Shown: in pieces, positions 51,406-60,196 of the stretch
Layout of the letters: every line of letters begins with the position of its first letter
How positions within the stretch are numbered: position 1 is the first letter of the stretch
Origin: CAYLYU01 sp964501925
GTDB lineage: Bacteria; Pseudomonadota; Zetaproteobacteria; Mariprofundales; Mariprofundaceae
Assembly (NCBI GenBank): GCA_964501925.1
Contig: CAZCTM010000007.1
Coordinates: 1-64,000 of the forward strand
Direction of reading: 5' to 3'
DNA length: 64,000 nucleotides
Position numbers and translations under genes: made by a program
Notes under the pieces: generated by a model
Told to the model about the DNA's origin: nothing
Database searches by the model: none
The model's input: only the letters and a program-made list of their open reading frames with translations

Positions 51406-51804
51406 CTCGAAACGTTCCCTGATGGAACCGGGGCGCCGAAGGGGGGTCACATTTTTTACCTTTTCCACGACCGCTTTATAGCCCAATTCCGGTCACAAAG
51501 CGAGTTTGTCCCACCCTGGAGCCCTGGAACCATAAGGGGGCAAGGCTGACCCGGTAGGATCACGGATGGCGGCTGTTCAAAATTCGCCGATTTACCGTCA
51601 TAGTTAGGCGACCCTTGCACTGGGCATGATCGAGATGATCATGTCAAATCCCCGGAGGCTGACAAGACAGAGGACGGATGCCGGTCTTAGTTTTTCCTGT
51701 CCATTGTTGGACGCCCACTCAATGCCAAAGACAGGTTCTGGCATGGTAACAACCAGCGCTGATTTGTCCCGGATCAGCCAGACCCAGTGGTTTCAGTTGT
51801 CTGC
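51406..51804. other. 400-base divergent region between sucA and the SGNH-like gene
   Basis: No gene is evident; a short open frame near 51626 lacks support. A perfect inverted repeat CATGATC-GAGAT-GATCATG occupies 51625-51643. It may be an operator for sucAB on the minus strand or for the divergent gene on the plus strand. Confidence 0.45.
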
Positions 51805-53163
51805 ATGAAATCATCCCCTTACATCACACGATATTTCATCTTCCTGCTGACCTTTTTCCTGCTGATCGCGGTGGTGAACTCTACGGTGGATCCCTTCGGG
51901 TTCTTTAACCTGATCCGGATCAATGGTTTCAACTCGCCCAAGACGGAGATCAGGAAAAAGGACAAGCTGCTCAAGGCCGTGCTGGTCAGCAGGATCAGGC
52001 CGGAGGCGGTGGTCCTCGGCAGTTCCAGGGTTGCGGCGGGTCTGAATCCCGACCACCCCGCGCTTCGTGATTATTTCCCAAGATACAATCTGGCCATTGA
52101 TGGACCGGACATCTACATCATACGACGCTATCTCCAGCATGCCCTGGCAAACAGCGTATTGAAGGAGGTGGTCATCGGCCTGGATTTCTTCGCCTTCAAC
52201 GTCAGGGGGAAGGGCTATGGCACAGCCCCCGTGATCGACCAAAGCCTGAGCGTGTATCCTGATGGAACCCGCAACCTGGGGTTTACCAAGACGGTGGTGA
52301 CCACGACCCTCTTCTCCCTGAGTGCCGTATCCTCGGCATGGCACACCCTGCGTGACGCACCAGGATTCACCGGAGCTACGACCGAACCCGCAACCGGTGC
52401 CAAGGAATTCTATTTTAACGGTCAGCGCATTGATCTCGCCCATGAGACCGAGGATCGTAAAATCATCGCCGTCCTGCAGTCCCTCGGCCGGAACATTCTC
52501 ATCAGCAAACGCTTTGCGCAGATCGAACGAATCCTCCTGAAACGCTACCTCGCGGGCAGCCAAGGAGAATATTTCCTTGAGCAGGGAGGGCGCTCAAGTC
52601 TGGACGAATTGCGCAGGATCATCCGCATGTGCAGGAATCACGGTGTCGATCTCCGACTTTTCGTTTCACCCGTACATGCCAGACTTCTGGAGGTTATCAG
52701 GAATACCGGACTCTGGCCCGTCTATGAGCAATGGAAAAGGGAACTGGTCCGGGTTGCCAGCGGTGACCCGGACAGGGGGGAACCGCCGGTGCCGATCTGG
52801 GACTTCAGCGGCTACAACACCGTCACGACCGAGGACGTGCCTGCCGGCAGGCCCCTGATGAAGTATTATTACGATTCATCCCACTACCGGCAGGGGGTCG
52901 GAGACATGATCCTCGACCGGATTTTTGGTCGCGAGAAGGAGAAATCCCGTCTGCCCGCGGACTTCGGCCGCCCCCTCACGGCGGACAGTGTTGAAAGGGT
53001 CCTGGAAACGATCCGGATGGAGCAGGAGAACTATCGGAAAACCCATTTGAAGGATGTGAGGGAAATCGAATGGCTGGCCAGATCCGCAAATATTGACCGG
53101 AAGCGTTTCCGGCTCGTGGGTGGATCAAGACCAGTTGGCGGCAGGATGATCGGCCGGATGTAA
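51805..53163 (+). CDS. Membrane-anchored SGNH-hydrolase-like protein
   Basis: A 452-residue protein with an N-terminal membrane helix (ITRYFIFLLTFFLLIAVVNS) and the rest outside the cytoplasm. VVLGSSRVAAGLNP near residue 75 corresponds to the SGNH block I serine, and YDSSHYRQG near residue 355 supplies the Asp-His of block V. Relatives (DltD, AlgX/AlgJ, DUF1574) act on surface polysaccharides, for example adding or removing acetyl groups. The ATG at 51805 lacks a good ribosome site; a GTG/ATG 18 bases earlier is possible. The position next to sulfotransferases supports a polysaccharide role; substrate unknown. Confidence 0.75.
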   Translation: MKSSPYITRYFIFLLTFFLLIAVVNSTVDPFGFFNLIRINGFNSPKTEIRKKDKLLKAVLVSRIRPEAVVLGSSRVAAGLNPDHPALRDYFPRYNLAIDGPDIYIIRRYLQHALANSVLKEVVIGLDFFAFNVRGKGYGTAPVIDQSLSVYPDGTRNLGFTKTVVTTTLFSLSAVSSAWHTLRDAPGFTGATTEPATGAKEFYFNGQRIDLAHETEDRKIIAVLQSLGRNILISKRFAQIERILLKRYLAGSQGEYFLEQGGRSSLDELRRIIRMCRNHGVDLRLFVSPVHARLLEVIRNTGLWPVYEQWKRELVRVASGDPDRGEPPVPIWDFSGYNTVTTEDVPAGRPLMKYYYDSSHYRQGVGDMILDRIFGREKEKSRLPADFGRPLTADSVERVLETIRMEQENYRKTHLKDVREIEWLARSANIDRKRFRLVGGSRPVGGRMIGRM

Positions 53164-53186
53164 ACGCCGGCTCAATCGATGGCCAT

Positions 53187-53909
53187 CTAACCTCTGTCGG
53201 CAAGCATGGAAAAGTGCTCGAAAAGAGAGGTGGCCGATTCAAGAATCTCGTCATCCACATCCATCGCCATGCTCGCCTTCAGACTCTCCTTTTCCTTGTC
53301 CGGCCTGGCAACCTGGTTCGGATTGATATTTCCTTTTCCCAGGTTTTTATATCCCATGTCAATTCGCCGGAAGACTGCCGACACAGCCTCCTCGGTATGC
53401 CGGAACGGGACAAACGTAGTGCCGAACCTGTCGTTGACCCGCCCGATTACGGCCCCGAAATCCGAGATGACATCCTCAAACCGGGCGACAACAAAACCCT
53501 CCCGCAGGGGATAAATGTCGTTGTAGTAATGGATGTACCATTGAAACGCGGTCCTTGGAGGGACCACCTGCTCACGGATCACCAGCGAGCGAACAGCATC
53601 CACGGGATTTCTGATCAGGACGAGCGTGGGCACGCCCAGGGCCACGCTGCGCATGACCTGGGCGGAGGCGTGGACATGAAAACAGATGTCCGCCCGCGGA
53701 TTCGCTGCCTGGAAGGCAAAGGCGGCAAAGGTGTTTGCCGATCTAGGATAACCCTCGATCACAAGGTCCTTGTCCTTGTGCACCATCAGATCCCGCATAT
53801 ACCTGTTGCGCCGGAAAACTGTAAAAAAAAGCCAGGGCCGCCTGGAGCAATAGGCCTGAAATCTGAGACGCAACAAATGCACCATGCTTTCCTTCATGTC
53901 AGCCGACAC
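53187..53909 (-). CDS. Sulfotransferase family protein (first)
   Basis: Uses PAPS to sulfate an unknown acceptor. In 240 residues: the 5'-phosphosulfate loop EGYPRSANTFAAFAF near residue 53 and the 3'-phosphate motif LIRNPVDAVRSL near residue 100. No membrane helix or signal is seen, so it is cytoplasmic. The start is uncertain: GTG 53909, ATG 53897 and ATG 53885 are all in frame; AAGGAA just before 53885 favours the shortest. The frame is convergent with the SGNH-like gene. Confidence 0.8.
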   Translation of the reverse strand: MSADMKESMVHLLRLRFQAYCSRRPWLFFTVFRRNRYMRDLMVHKDKDLVIEGYPRSANTFAAFAFQAANPRADICFHVHASAQVMRSVALGVPTLVLIRNPVDAVRSLVIREQVVPPRTAFQWYIHYYNDIYPLREGFVVARFEDVISDFGAVIGRVNDRFGTTFVPFRHTEEAVSAVFRRIDMGYKNLGKGNINPNQVARPDKEKESLKASMAMDVDDEILESATSLFEHFSMLADRG

Positions 53910-53957
53910 CCCGTCTGCCCGGCAAAATTGTCTTCCGGCAACGCATCATGTCACCGA

Positions 53958-55748
53958 TCATCGGAAATCAGTATCACCGGACATCAGCCACCATCTGTCC
54001 CGGATCCGATTCACATCAGGGCCATCAATCCACACGTTGGTAGGAATGAAGACATCCAGGGGCTTGATCTCACCGCCGGTCCTGGAAAACCGGCCGGCAT
54101 GATGATGGGTAATCCAGCAGTAAAGACCCTTTGCCCCCCTGCGCCGCACAAAACGCCGGGCCTCGTCAATCAGGACAGGAATTTCGTGCAGGGGGGCCAC
54201 AAGGTCCAGCAGCTCGCAGATTTCCCCGTCGCCGTTCAGGATCACAATTCCCCTGGCCCTGCCACGGAAACGGTCCTGTATCAGCAGAACATCATACCGT
54301 TTCACGGGATGATCCAGATAGCGGTGCCGGAGGTAGTCCCAGTCCCGGACAACCACCAGACCCTCCTTCAGGTCCCTGTGCATTTGCGACCACAGTTCCT
54401 CCACAAGGTGTTCATCCCGATTCCGATCCAGGGGGCGCACTCGGGTTCCCAGTCTTGATGTCTTTTTTTCAGCCGGCATCCAGTGGACCTCGACGATCTG
54501 GTCCACCTGCCTGTAGAGGCCCAGCTTCTCCGCCAGGGTCATCACCCTGCGGTTGGGAAACCCAAACCCCCTGCCGCAATAGCGTGATCCGAAAACCTCG
54601 ATGAAACTGGAAGCAACCAGGAAAAAGGTCCCCCGGCGGGTGAAAGTGCCGCGCTCGGAGGTATCCACCATCACGTCACTGATTTGCCAGAAAGGCATGA
54701 TCTCACCAAAAAAGGAAACCCGCCGGGTGATGCCGCCATAGTGGGCGACAATCCTGTCACCGCGTCTGGCCACCACCGATTTCCCCCGTCCATCCCCGTA
54801 TTTCCAGTGCCACAATGCCGGATCCGGACCTTCGTTGAAGACGGTCCTGAACAGCTCCAGCAAGGATGTCTGATCCTTATCCGCGGGAATGCCGGGCCGC
54901 CATCTTGGCTGCCTGGACTTTCCGAAGCGGAGCAGAACGTAGATACGATCCTGTCTGGCCATGGTCTCCCGTTCATGCCGTATGGACCGGACCAGATCTC
55001 CCAACCGCCGAGGAGGCACGTCCAGCTCCTCGGCCAGCTGCGTGTGCTGTTCCTCCACAAGCCGCGCAAGGACATCCAGGAAGGGAATGACCATGGGGGA
55101 AAGATCCCTTTTTTCAAGCAATTCAAATCCACAGCGCCTGGCCAGGGCAAGCATGTGTTCGAGGATGCACTCCCGGCTTCCATCCTCCTGATGCAGGGGG
55201 AAATCATCGCAGATCACAACCTCTCCCTGCCCGGACAGCATATCATACGCCTTGTCGAACAAGACGAGGGGGTTGATCGTGCCAGCCGTTTCCTGCATCA
55301 CGATGGCATCGATATCACCCCTGCCGATCTTCAGGTCTTCAAAGGGTGAATGAATCAAGGTGCAGGCCCGCTTCAGGCGCGTTCTGACCTGATCAATAAG
55401 GTACCGGTCCGGGCTGGCAAACGTGACATCGTGCCCGGCCGACATGAGGGCGCTGATCCCGGCACCCGGATCCTTTGCAAGGAAAAGCACCCGGCGATTG
55501 CCCGGAGAGACGCCGCTTAACAACTCATCCAGAGTGCGCCGCCGTGCCTCGGCGAGGTCAACACAATCCCCAGAGGAGAGTCCGCGAGAGAGGAGATCCG
55601 CGCACCCCGCCTTCGAAATTATCACATGGGCCAGAATATTTGAGGGAAATTCGAGCTGTCTGGCATCTTTGTTGTCGTTACTGCTAACCGTTTCTTTCAA
55701 CCTAACCTGCTTTACGCACCTGCTTCCGAAAGATAGGTTTTTCAACAT
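53958..55748 (-). CDS. Methyltransferase-like domain fused to GNAT-type acyltransferase
   Basis: A 596-residue protein of two parts. Residues about 45-290: a SAM-methyltransferase-like fold (RVLFLAKDPGAGISALMSAGHDVTFAS, then DIDAIVMQETAGTINPLVLFDKAYDMLSGQGEVVI), with the usual glycine motif poorly kept. Residues about 310-590: GNAT-like, beginning DPALWHWKYGDGRGKSVVARRGDRIVAHYGG, ISDVMVDTSERG, and ending with IPVLIDEARRFVRRRGAKGLYCWI. The start ATG is only two bases from the divergent gene's ATG; TTG at codon 17 is an alternative. May modify a sugar precursor, but the donor and acceptor are unknown. Confidence 0.7.
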   Translation of the reverse strand: MLKNLSFGSRCVKQVRLKETVSSNDNKDARQLEFPSNILAHVIISKAGCADLLSRGLSSGDCVDLAEARRRTLDELLSGVSPGNRRVLFLAKDPGAGISALMSAGHDVTFASPDRYLIDQVRTRLKRACTLIHSPFEDLKIGRGDIDAIVMQETAGTINPLVLFDKAYDMLSGQGEVVICDDFPLHQEDGSRECILEHMLALARRCGFELLEKRDLSPMVIPFLDVLARLVEEQHTQLAEELDVPPRRLGDLVRSIRHERETMARQDRIYVLLRFGKSRQPRWRPGIPADKDQTSLLELFRTVFNEGPDPALWHWKYGDGRGKSVVARRGDRIVAHYGGITRRVSFFGEIMPFWQISDVMVDTSERGTFTRRGTFFLVASSFIEVFGSRYCGRGFGFPNRRVMTLAEKLGLYRQVDQIVEVHWMPAEKKTSRLGTRVRPLDRNRDEHLVEELWSQMHRDLKEGLVVVRDWDYLRHRYLDHPVKRYDVLLIQDRFRGRARGIVILNGDGEICELLDLVAPLHEIPVLIDEARRFVRRRGAKGLYCWITHHHAGRFSRTGGEIKPLDVFIPTNVWIDGPDVNRIRDRWWLMSGDTDFR

Positions 55749-55750
55749 TC

Positions 55751-56938
55751 ATGAGAGTCAAACTCCTTCATATTCAAGCCAAAAGACGCCCGGATCCGTT
55801 CAGTATTTCCTCTCCATCCGATTTTGTTTGCGCTGAAGAAGAGAGCGTCGATGCACATATCGTGATCAGAAACCCCGATATCAGCCTTTATTGCCTCGAC
55901 CATAAAAATCAAACCGCCATGTTTGTGGAAACACCCACAGGTACGGACCTGTCTCAGGCACCATTCTACTATCAGGCCCAGTATGAGAACGCGACCCGGC
56001 TGATCGTGGTCCCATTCGGGACATTCCATCAGCTTGCCAGCAGCCTTCACCTTGACCCCCAGCGTCTTAGCCTAATCTATTCAACTTCTCGCAGCGGTTC
56101 AACGCTGCTCTGCTCGGCCTTCAATCAGGTGGAAGGGGTCGCAACCTTCTCCGAACCGGATGTTTTCAGCCAGCTGGTGGAATTGCGTGCCTGGGACGGA
56201 AGCAGGGATGCCGAGATTGGTTCTCTGTTGCGAAGCTGCACCAGGATCCTGTGTGGAGCATCAAACCATGTCACCCACCCCCGGGCATGTGCCATCAAGT
56301 TTCGAGGTTTCGGGGTCGAGGCGGCTGACCTGATGTACGAAATCTTTCCGGATGCCAGGATTATCTTTCTCTACCGTGACGCCATCAGCTGGCTGCAATC
56401 CGTCGCCAGGGCGTTCATGCGAGAGGATCACGAATCAGAAGAATACCTGGCCAGCCTGCAACGGCAGCTGAGTCTTCACATCTCTAAGGTGGCGCATTAT
56501 TCAGCCGGCGGGGAAGAGAGGCCGTCCATCATCAAACTGGCCATGCTGGCATGGTTGTCAACCCTGGAAAGATATCTCGAGCTTCATGAGCAGGGCGCGC
56601 CCGTGATTGCCGCGCGCTTTAAGGACCTGATTTCTTCACCAGAGGAAATCTTGGGGGCCATTTTCCGTTTCTGTCATATCGACGTTAACGACCTCTCAGA
56701 TGTCACCAGGGTGCTGGAACGCGATTCGCAGGCCGGTACCGACATCTCGCGGAAGGCTCTCCGGCAACGTGAGATCAGGCTTCCGAAGAACTATCTTGCA
56801 GAGGTTCACAACGTGCTTAAGGAGCAGGCGACCATCCGGAGGCCGGATTTTGTTCTGCCGGGAACGCTGAAAGTCAGCCCGGTACAGCGGCATGAAATCG
56901 GAGAGCAGGACCCGAATCAGGCCAAACGCCATTCATGA
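55751..56938 (+). CDS. Sulfotransferase family protein (second)
   Basis: A 395-residue protein. After about 100 residues of unknown, beta-rich sequence comes the PAPS loop LIYSTSRSGSTLLCSAFNQ and the 3'-phosphate motif IIFLYRDAISWLQSV. The large N-terminal extension is unusual for bacterial sulfotransferases. It starts two bases after the divergent 55748 gene and its end overlaps the wzt stop by 22 bases, convergently. A role in sulfating the exported polymer is inferred from the neighbours. Confidence 0.82.
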   Translation: MRVKLLHIQAKRRPDPFSISSPSDFVCAEEESVDAHIVIRNPDISLYCLDHKNQTAMFVETPTGTDLSQAPFYYQAQYENATRLIVVPFGTFHQLASSLHLDPQRLSLIYSTSRSGSTLLCSAFNQVEGVATFSEPDVFSQLVELRAWDGSRDAEIGSLLRSCTRILCGASNHVTHPRACAIKFRGFGVEAADLMYEIFPDARIIFLYRDAISWLQSVARAFMREDHESEEYLASLQRQLSLHISKVAHYSAGGEERPSIIKLAMLAWLSTLERYLELHEQGAPVIAARFKDLISSPEEILGAIFRFCHIDVNDLSDVTRVLERDSQAGTDISRKALRQREIRLPKNYLAEVHNVLKEQATIRRPDFVLPGTLKVSPVQRHEIGEQDPNQAKRHS

Positions 56939-58137
56939 TTCAGTCTGACGATGCCCTGCTCCAGACCTTCCTGTACCACCTTCAGCTCCGCCACACCAAT
57001 GGCCTTGTCATAAAGCTTGATGCCGTTCTCATATAATAGATACACATCCAGCCCGTAGTTTCCCTTGAGCAGCGGGATCTTTGGAAAGCAGATCTCGACC
57101 ACTCCTTTCCCATCCCTGTCACGTTTCAGAACGAGGCCATCGGACTTGCTCGAGGCACTGCTGACATATCTTCTGCCGGCCCCGCTAATGGCCACCGCCA
57201 CACATGGAGGGGGGAGATCGGGATCAGAGGCAAACATAACCCTGACGCAAAGATCATTCTCCCCGGACTTGATGGAAAGCCTGAAGCCTTCCACACCATC
57301 AACGCTGGCCTTCACACCGGTGATCCGTGTCAGCCTGATGGCCGGGGGCAGATCCTCATCGTGGCGCGGGGATGAGTTTCCCTGTTCCCTGGCGGAAACG
57401 CCCTGTTCGAGAAAGTCGTTGTATGCCGCCACGACCTCCGAAGGATCACCGTCCATCTGTGCCTGACCTCGATCCAGCCAGATGGCCCGATCACAGAAGG
57501 CCTCCACCTGATAGAGGGAATGCGAACAAAAAAGGATGGTTTTTCCGGCCTTTTTGAACGACATGATACGGTCAAACGACTTGCGGGCGAACGCCGCATC
57601 CCCGACGGACAGGGCCTCATCAATCACCAGGATATCGGGGTCGATATGGGCCGCCACCGAAAATGCCAGGCGAACGTACATGCCGCTGGAATAGGTCTTA
57701 ACCGGCTGGTCAATAAATTCGCCAATATCCGCGAAAGCAACAATTTCATCATACCTCTGGTCGATCTCTTCCCTGCTCAACCCCAGGATGGCGGCGTTCA
57801 TGTACACATTTTCCCTGCCGGTGAACTCGGGCTTGAATCCGGCGCCCAGTTCCAGGAGGGCGGCAACGCGCCCATGAACCGAGACACTTCCCTGGCTGGG
57901 CATGAGCGTACCGCAGATCAACTGAAGCAGGGTGGACTTGCCTGCACCATTCCGGCCAATGATGCCCACCACTTCACCCCATTCCACAGTAAAGGAGACA
58001 TCTCTCAGGGCCGCAAACTCCCGATAGAATTGCCTCTTCCCACGCCAGAGTGTCTGCTTCAGACGGTGATGGGGCTTGTCATAGATTTGGTAGAACTTGC
58101 TCAGCCTGCTTACACGGATGGCCGGATCAGAGGACAT
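56917..58137 (-). CDS. wzt: Polysaccharide ABC transporter ATPase with Wzt-type C-terminal domain
   Basis: Drives export of an undecaprenol-linked polysaccharide. In 406 residues from ATG 58137: Walker A IIGRNGAGKST, signature YSSGMYVRLAFSVAAH, Walker B DILVIDEALSVGD, followed from about residue 260 by a beta-sandwich like Wzt C-terminal domains, which bind the polymer's terminal group. The start is chosen because an upstream extension would lie inside wzm; the two genes overlap by 11 bases. The C-terminal domain predicts a capping modification on the polymer, such as sulfate, methyl or acyl. Confidence 0.9.
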   Translation of the reverse strand: MSSDPAIRVSRLSKFYQIYDKPHHRLKQTLWRGKRQFYREFAALRDVSFTVEWGEVVGIIGRNGAGKSTLLQLICGTLMPSQGSVSVHGRVAALLELGAGFKPEFTGRENVYMNAAILGLSREEIDQRYDEIVAFADIGEFIDQPVKTYSSGMYVRLAFSVAAHIDPDILVIDEALSVGDAAFARKSFDRIMSFKKAGKTILFCSHSLYQVEAFCDRAIWLDRGQAQMDGDPSEVVAAYNDFLEQGVSAREQGNSSPRHDEDLPPAIRLTRITGVKASVDGVEGFRLSIKSGENDLCVRVMFASDPDLPPPCVAVAISGAGRRYVSSASSKSDGLVLKRDRDGKGVVEICFPKIPLLKGNYGLDVYLLYENGIKLYDKAIGVAELKVVQEGLEQGIVRLNHEWRLA

Positions 58138-58948
58138 CGGCAAACCCCTTGCGCGTTTTCTGAAACCAGAGCAGACCCAGCCAGGCCACGACCAGGCTGA
58201 AGACAGAAAAGATTCCAAGCCCCCACCAGTCCGGCACTTTTCCCCAGATCAGGACATACCGGGCCTGCTCAATAATGAAGGCCAGCGGATTGAGCAGCAA
58301 ATAGGTGCGGTATGGCTCGGGAAGGGCGGAGAGGGGAAAGAAAATAGCGCTCAGAAAAAGCAGAGCGGAGGTAAAGATACCCACGGTCTGGCCGATATCT
58401 CGCAGAAAAACCCCAAGGGAGGCAAGAAACCAGGACAGGCCCATGGTGAGCAGGATAAAGGGCAGGATGATCAGCGGCAGGAAAACCACAGTCCAGTGGA
58501 TGGAGTGATTGGCAATCAGATAGAACAGAAGCAGGACCGTCAGGTTGATCAGCGCATGGAATAGGGCCGAGCCCATACTCACCCAAGGCAGGATTTCCAG
58601 CGGAAAAACCACCTTCTTCACGAAATTGACGTTCCGCAGGATGAGAGCGGGGGCCTGGTTCACACACTCTGCAAAGAGCGAGTACAGGCTGATACCGGCA
58701 AACAGGAAGATAGCGAAATTGGTGGTGCTTCCTACCTCCACACCCCAGCGGGCCGGAAGAATAATGCCGAAAACCAAAGTATACACCGCCAGCATCAGCA
58801 GTGGATGAATAATCGACCATAAAAGCCCGAGCAGGGAGCCCCTGTACCGGCCGATGACCTCCCGCTTGCTCATCTGCCATATCAGGAGACGATGCTTCCA
58901 CAGGCTCTGAAAGATGATGACCGGATTTGCTGAATAATTCTGATGCAT
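58127..58948 (-). CDS. wzm: Polysaccharide ABC transporter permease
   Basis: Membrane subunit of the exporter, 273 residues with six hydrophobic helices and the ABC-2 type start LLIWQMSKREVIGRYRGSLLGLLWSIIHPLLMLAVYTLVFG. Relatives are Wzm/RfbD and TagG. The gene is first of two, overlapped by wzt. No clear promoter is seen in the 190-base gap upstream that faces the secreted protein gene. Confidence 0.92.
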   Translation of the reverse strand: MHQNYSANPVIIFQSLWKHRLLIWQMSKREVIGRYRGSLLGLLWSIIHPLLMLAVYTLVFGIILPARWGVEVGSTTNFAIFLFAGISLYSLFAECVNQAPALILRNVNFVKKVVFPLEILPWVSMGSALFHALINLTVLLLFYLIANHSIHWTVVFLPLIILPFILLTMGLSWFLASLGVFLRDIGQTVGIFTSALLFLSAIFFPLSALPEPYRTYLLLNPLAFIIEQARYVLIWGKVPDWWGLGIFSVFSLVVAWLGLLWFQKTRKGFADVL

Positions 58949-59046
58949 TGAGTTCTCAATCCTGCCACACAGGAGCCGGCAGCGACAAACATCTCCTTGC
59001 TGGTGACAAAACCGCTTGCATTGACAGCCTGAAAAAGCTTATTTCC

Positions 59047-59076
59047 TTGACAATCCGGGATACCATCAACTATACA
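59047..59076 (+). promoter_or_regulatory. Strong promoter-like sequence upstream of secreted-protein gene
   Basis: TTGACA (exact, 59047-59052) and TATACA (4/6, 59071-59076) with an 18-base spacer. The predicted start is about 55 bases before the ATG at 59139, with AAAGGAGG nearby. Confidence 0.65.
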
Positions 59077-59138
59077 AAATAAAGACTTGCACCCATTCGG
59101 GCAGGCCACAAGTGTTCACGCAAAGGAGGGAATATCAG

Positions 59139-59504
59139 ATGAAACGCTTCATGTTTCTGTTCACGTTTATCGCCATAATCGGGCTTGCCTCGACCCCGGC
59201 GCGGGCGAATACATCCGTTCACTACCCGGACGCATCCGTGGCGTTTGCCCAGTTTGTGGCCTTCAACCAGCTGGCCTTCATTTTCTGGGACACGGCAACC
59301 ACCGGTGATAATGATATCTTTACCGTCCACGTCGATAGCTTGGCAAACCCCATTGCCCTGACCCTGACGGGCGCTCCGGGGAATATCGGCGGCCTGGCCT
59401 ACTGGCTGAATTTCCTTGGCTTCGATATTTTTGGCAACATGATCTTCGATGTCTCTGTCAACCAGGGATTCGGATGGTTCTTTATCGGCCAGTTCTTCCT
59501 GTAA
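59139..59504 (+). CDS. Small exported protein of unknown family
   Basis: A 121-residue precursor with a clear signal peptide (MKRFMFLFTFIAIIGLASTPARA). The mature chain of about 98 residues has almost no charge and is rich in Phe, Gly, Asn and Asp (AFNQLAFIFWDTATTGDNDIF, ending in the aromatic run GFGWFFIGQFFL); no cysteine is left. It reads like a beta-structured surface or self-assembling protein. I do not recognise a family. A strong promoter and AAAGGAGG nine bases before the ATG predict high expression. Confidence 0.72.
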   Translation: MKRFMFLFTFIAIIGLASTPARANTSVHYPDASVAFAQFVAFNQLAFIFWDTATTGDNDIFTVHVDSLANPIALTLTGAPGNIGGLAYWLNFLGFDIFGNMIFDVSVNQGFGWFFIGQFFL

Positions 59505-59539
59505 CGTTCTTGGTCCGTATTTCCGGTCATGCTCAGGCG

Positions 59540-60187
59540 GTGGATCGCTTTTTCCACCGCCTGGTTTTGTGTGCCTTCGGCTGCCTGGTGGCGACAGCGA
59601 TGTCGACCCCCACGTTTGCGGCGGATGATCCGCCAGCCGCGGAGAATCCTCCGCCTTTCACCGTGGCGGGAACCGCCATTACATCCAGACAGAAGAGCGT
59701 GCTTATCGTTACTGTCGGTAAGGACAAAAAGGAGAACCACGGCAAGGAAACCTGGGTCCATGAGGGTGAGTCTTTCGGGGACTACAAGGTGATTAAAGTC
59801 AACAAGGACAAGGTCCTCTTCGAACACAAGGGGAAGCAGTTCCTCATGGCTGTGGGCTACGGCCGCTATTCCCCGCGTGCCGCCTCCAGCGTCTCTCCGG
59901 CAGAAGGAAAGGATCTGCGAGGGAAACTGGTGCCACCTTCAAGGGCGGTCTCCCCGGCCCTGCCCGCCGAGAAGGACAAGCAGACCGAGGCCAAATTCGT
60001 TCCTCCCCCCGAAAACGTGGACGAGGTACGGGCGAATGCCCAGTCATTTCTAAGCCAGCTCAGAAAGAATCCCGAATTTATGAAACAGGTCGAGGAGCTT
60101 CGGCAGCGTATGCTGAAGCAGCAGACGAAAAATGGGACAGCCCCGGCGGAATCCGGGGGGGATGAGAAGAAAGACCCGGACAACTAA
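59540..60187 (+). CDS. Exported protein with GspC-like small beta domain
   Basis: Predicted 215-residue precursor from GTG 59540, whose signal peptide is RFFHRLVLCAFGCLVATAM..TFAA; an ATG at 59474 gives a 237-residue form overlapping the previous gene by 31 bases. The region VLIVTVGKDKKENHGKETWVHEGESFGDYKVIKVNKDKVLFEHKGKQFLM is reminiscent of the homology region of GspC or PilP-like pilot proteins. A Pro/Ala-rich, charged tail follows. The link to secretion is a guess from the fold. It probably shares the promoter of the preceding gene. Confidence 0.6.
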   Translation: MDRFFHRLVLCAFGCLVATAMSTPTFAADDPPAAENPPPFTVAGTAITSRQKSVLIVTVGKDKKENHGKETWVHEGESFGDYKVIKVNKDKVLFEHKGKQFLMAVGYGRYSPRAASSVSPAEGKDLRGKLVPPSRAVSPALPAEKDKQTEAKFVPPPENVDEVRANAQSFLSQLRKNPEFMKQVEELRQRMLKQQTKNGTAPAESGGDEKKDPDN

Positions 60188-60196
60188 TCCTCCGGT

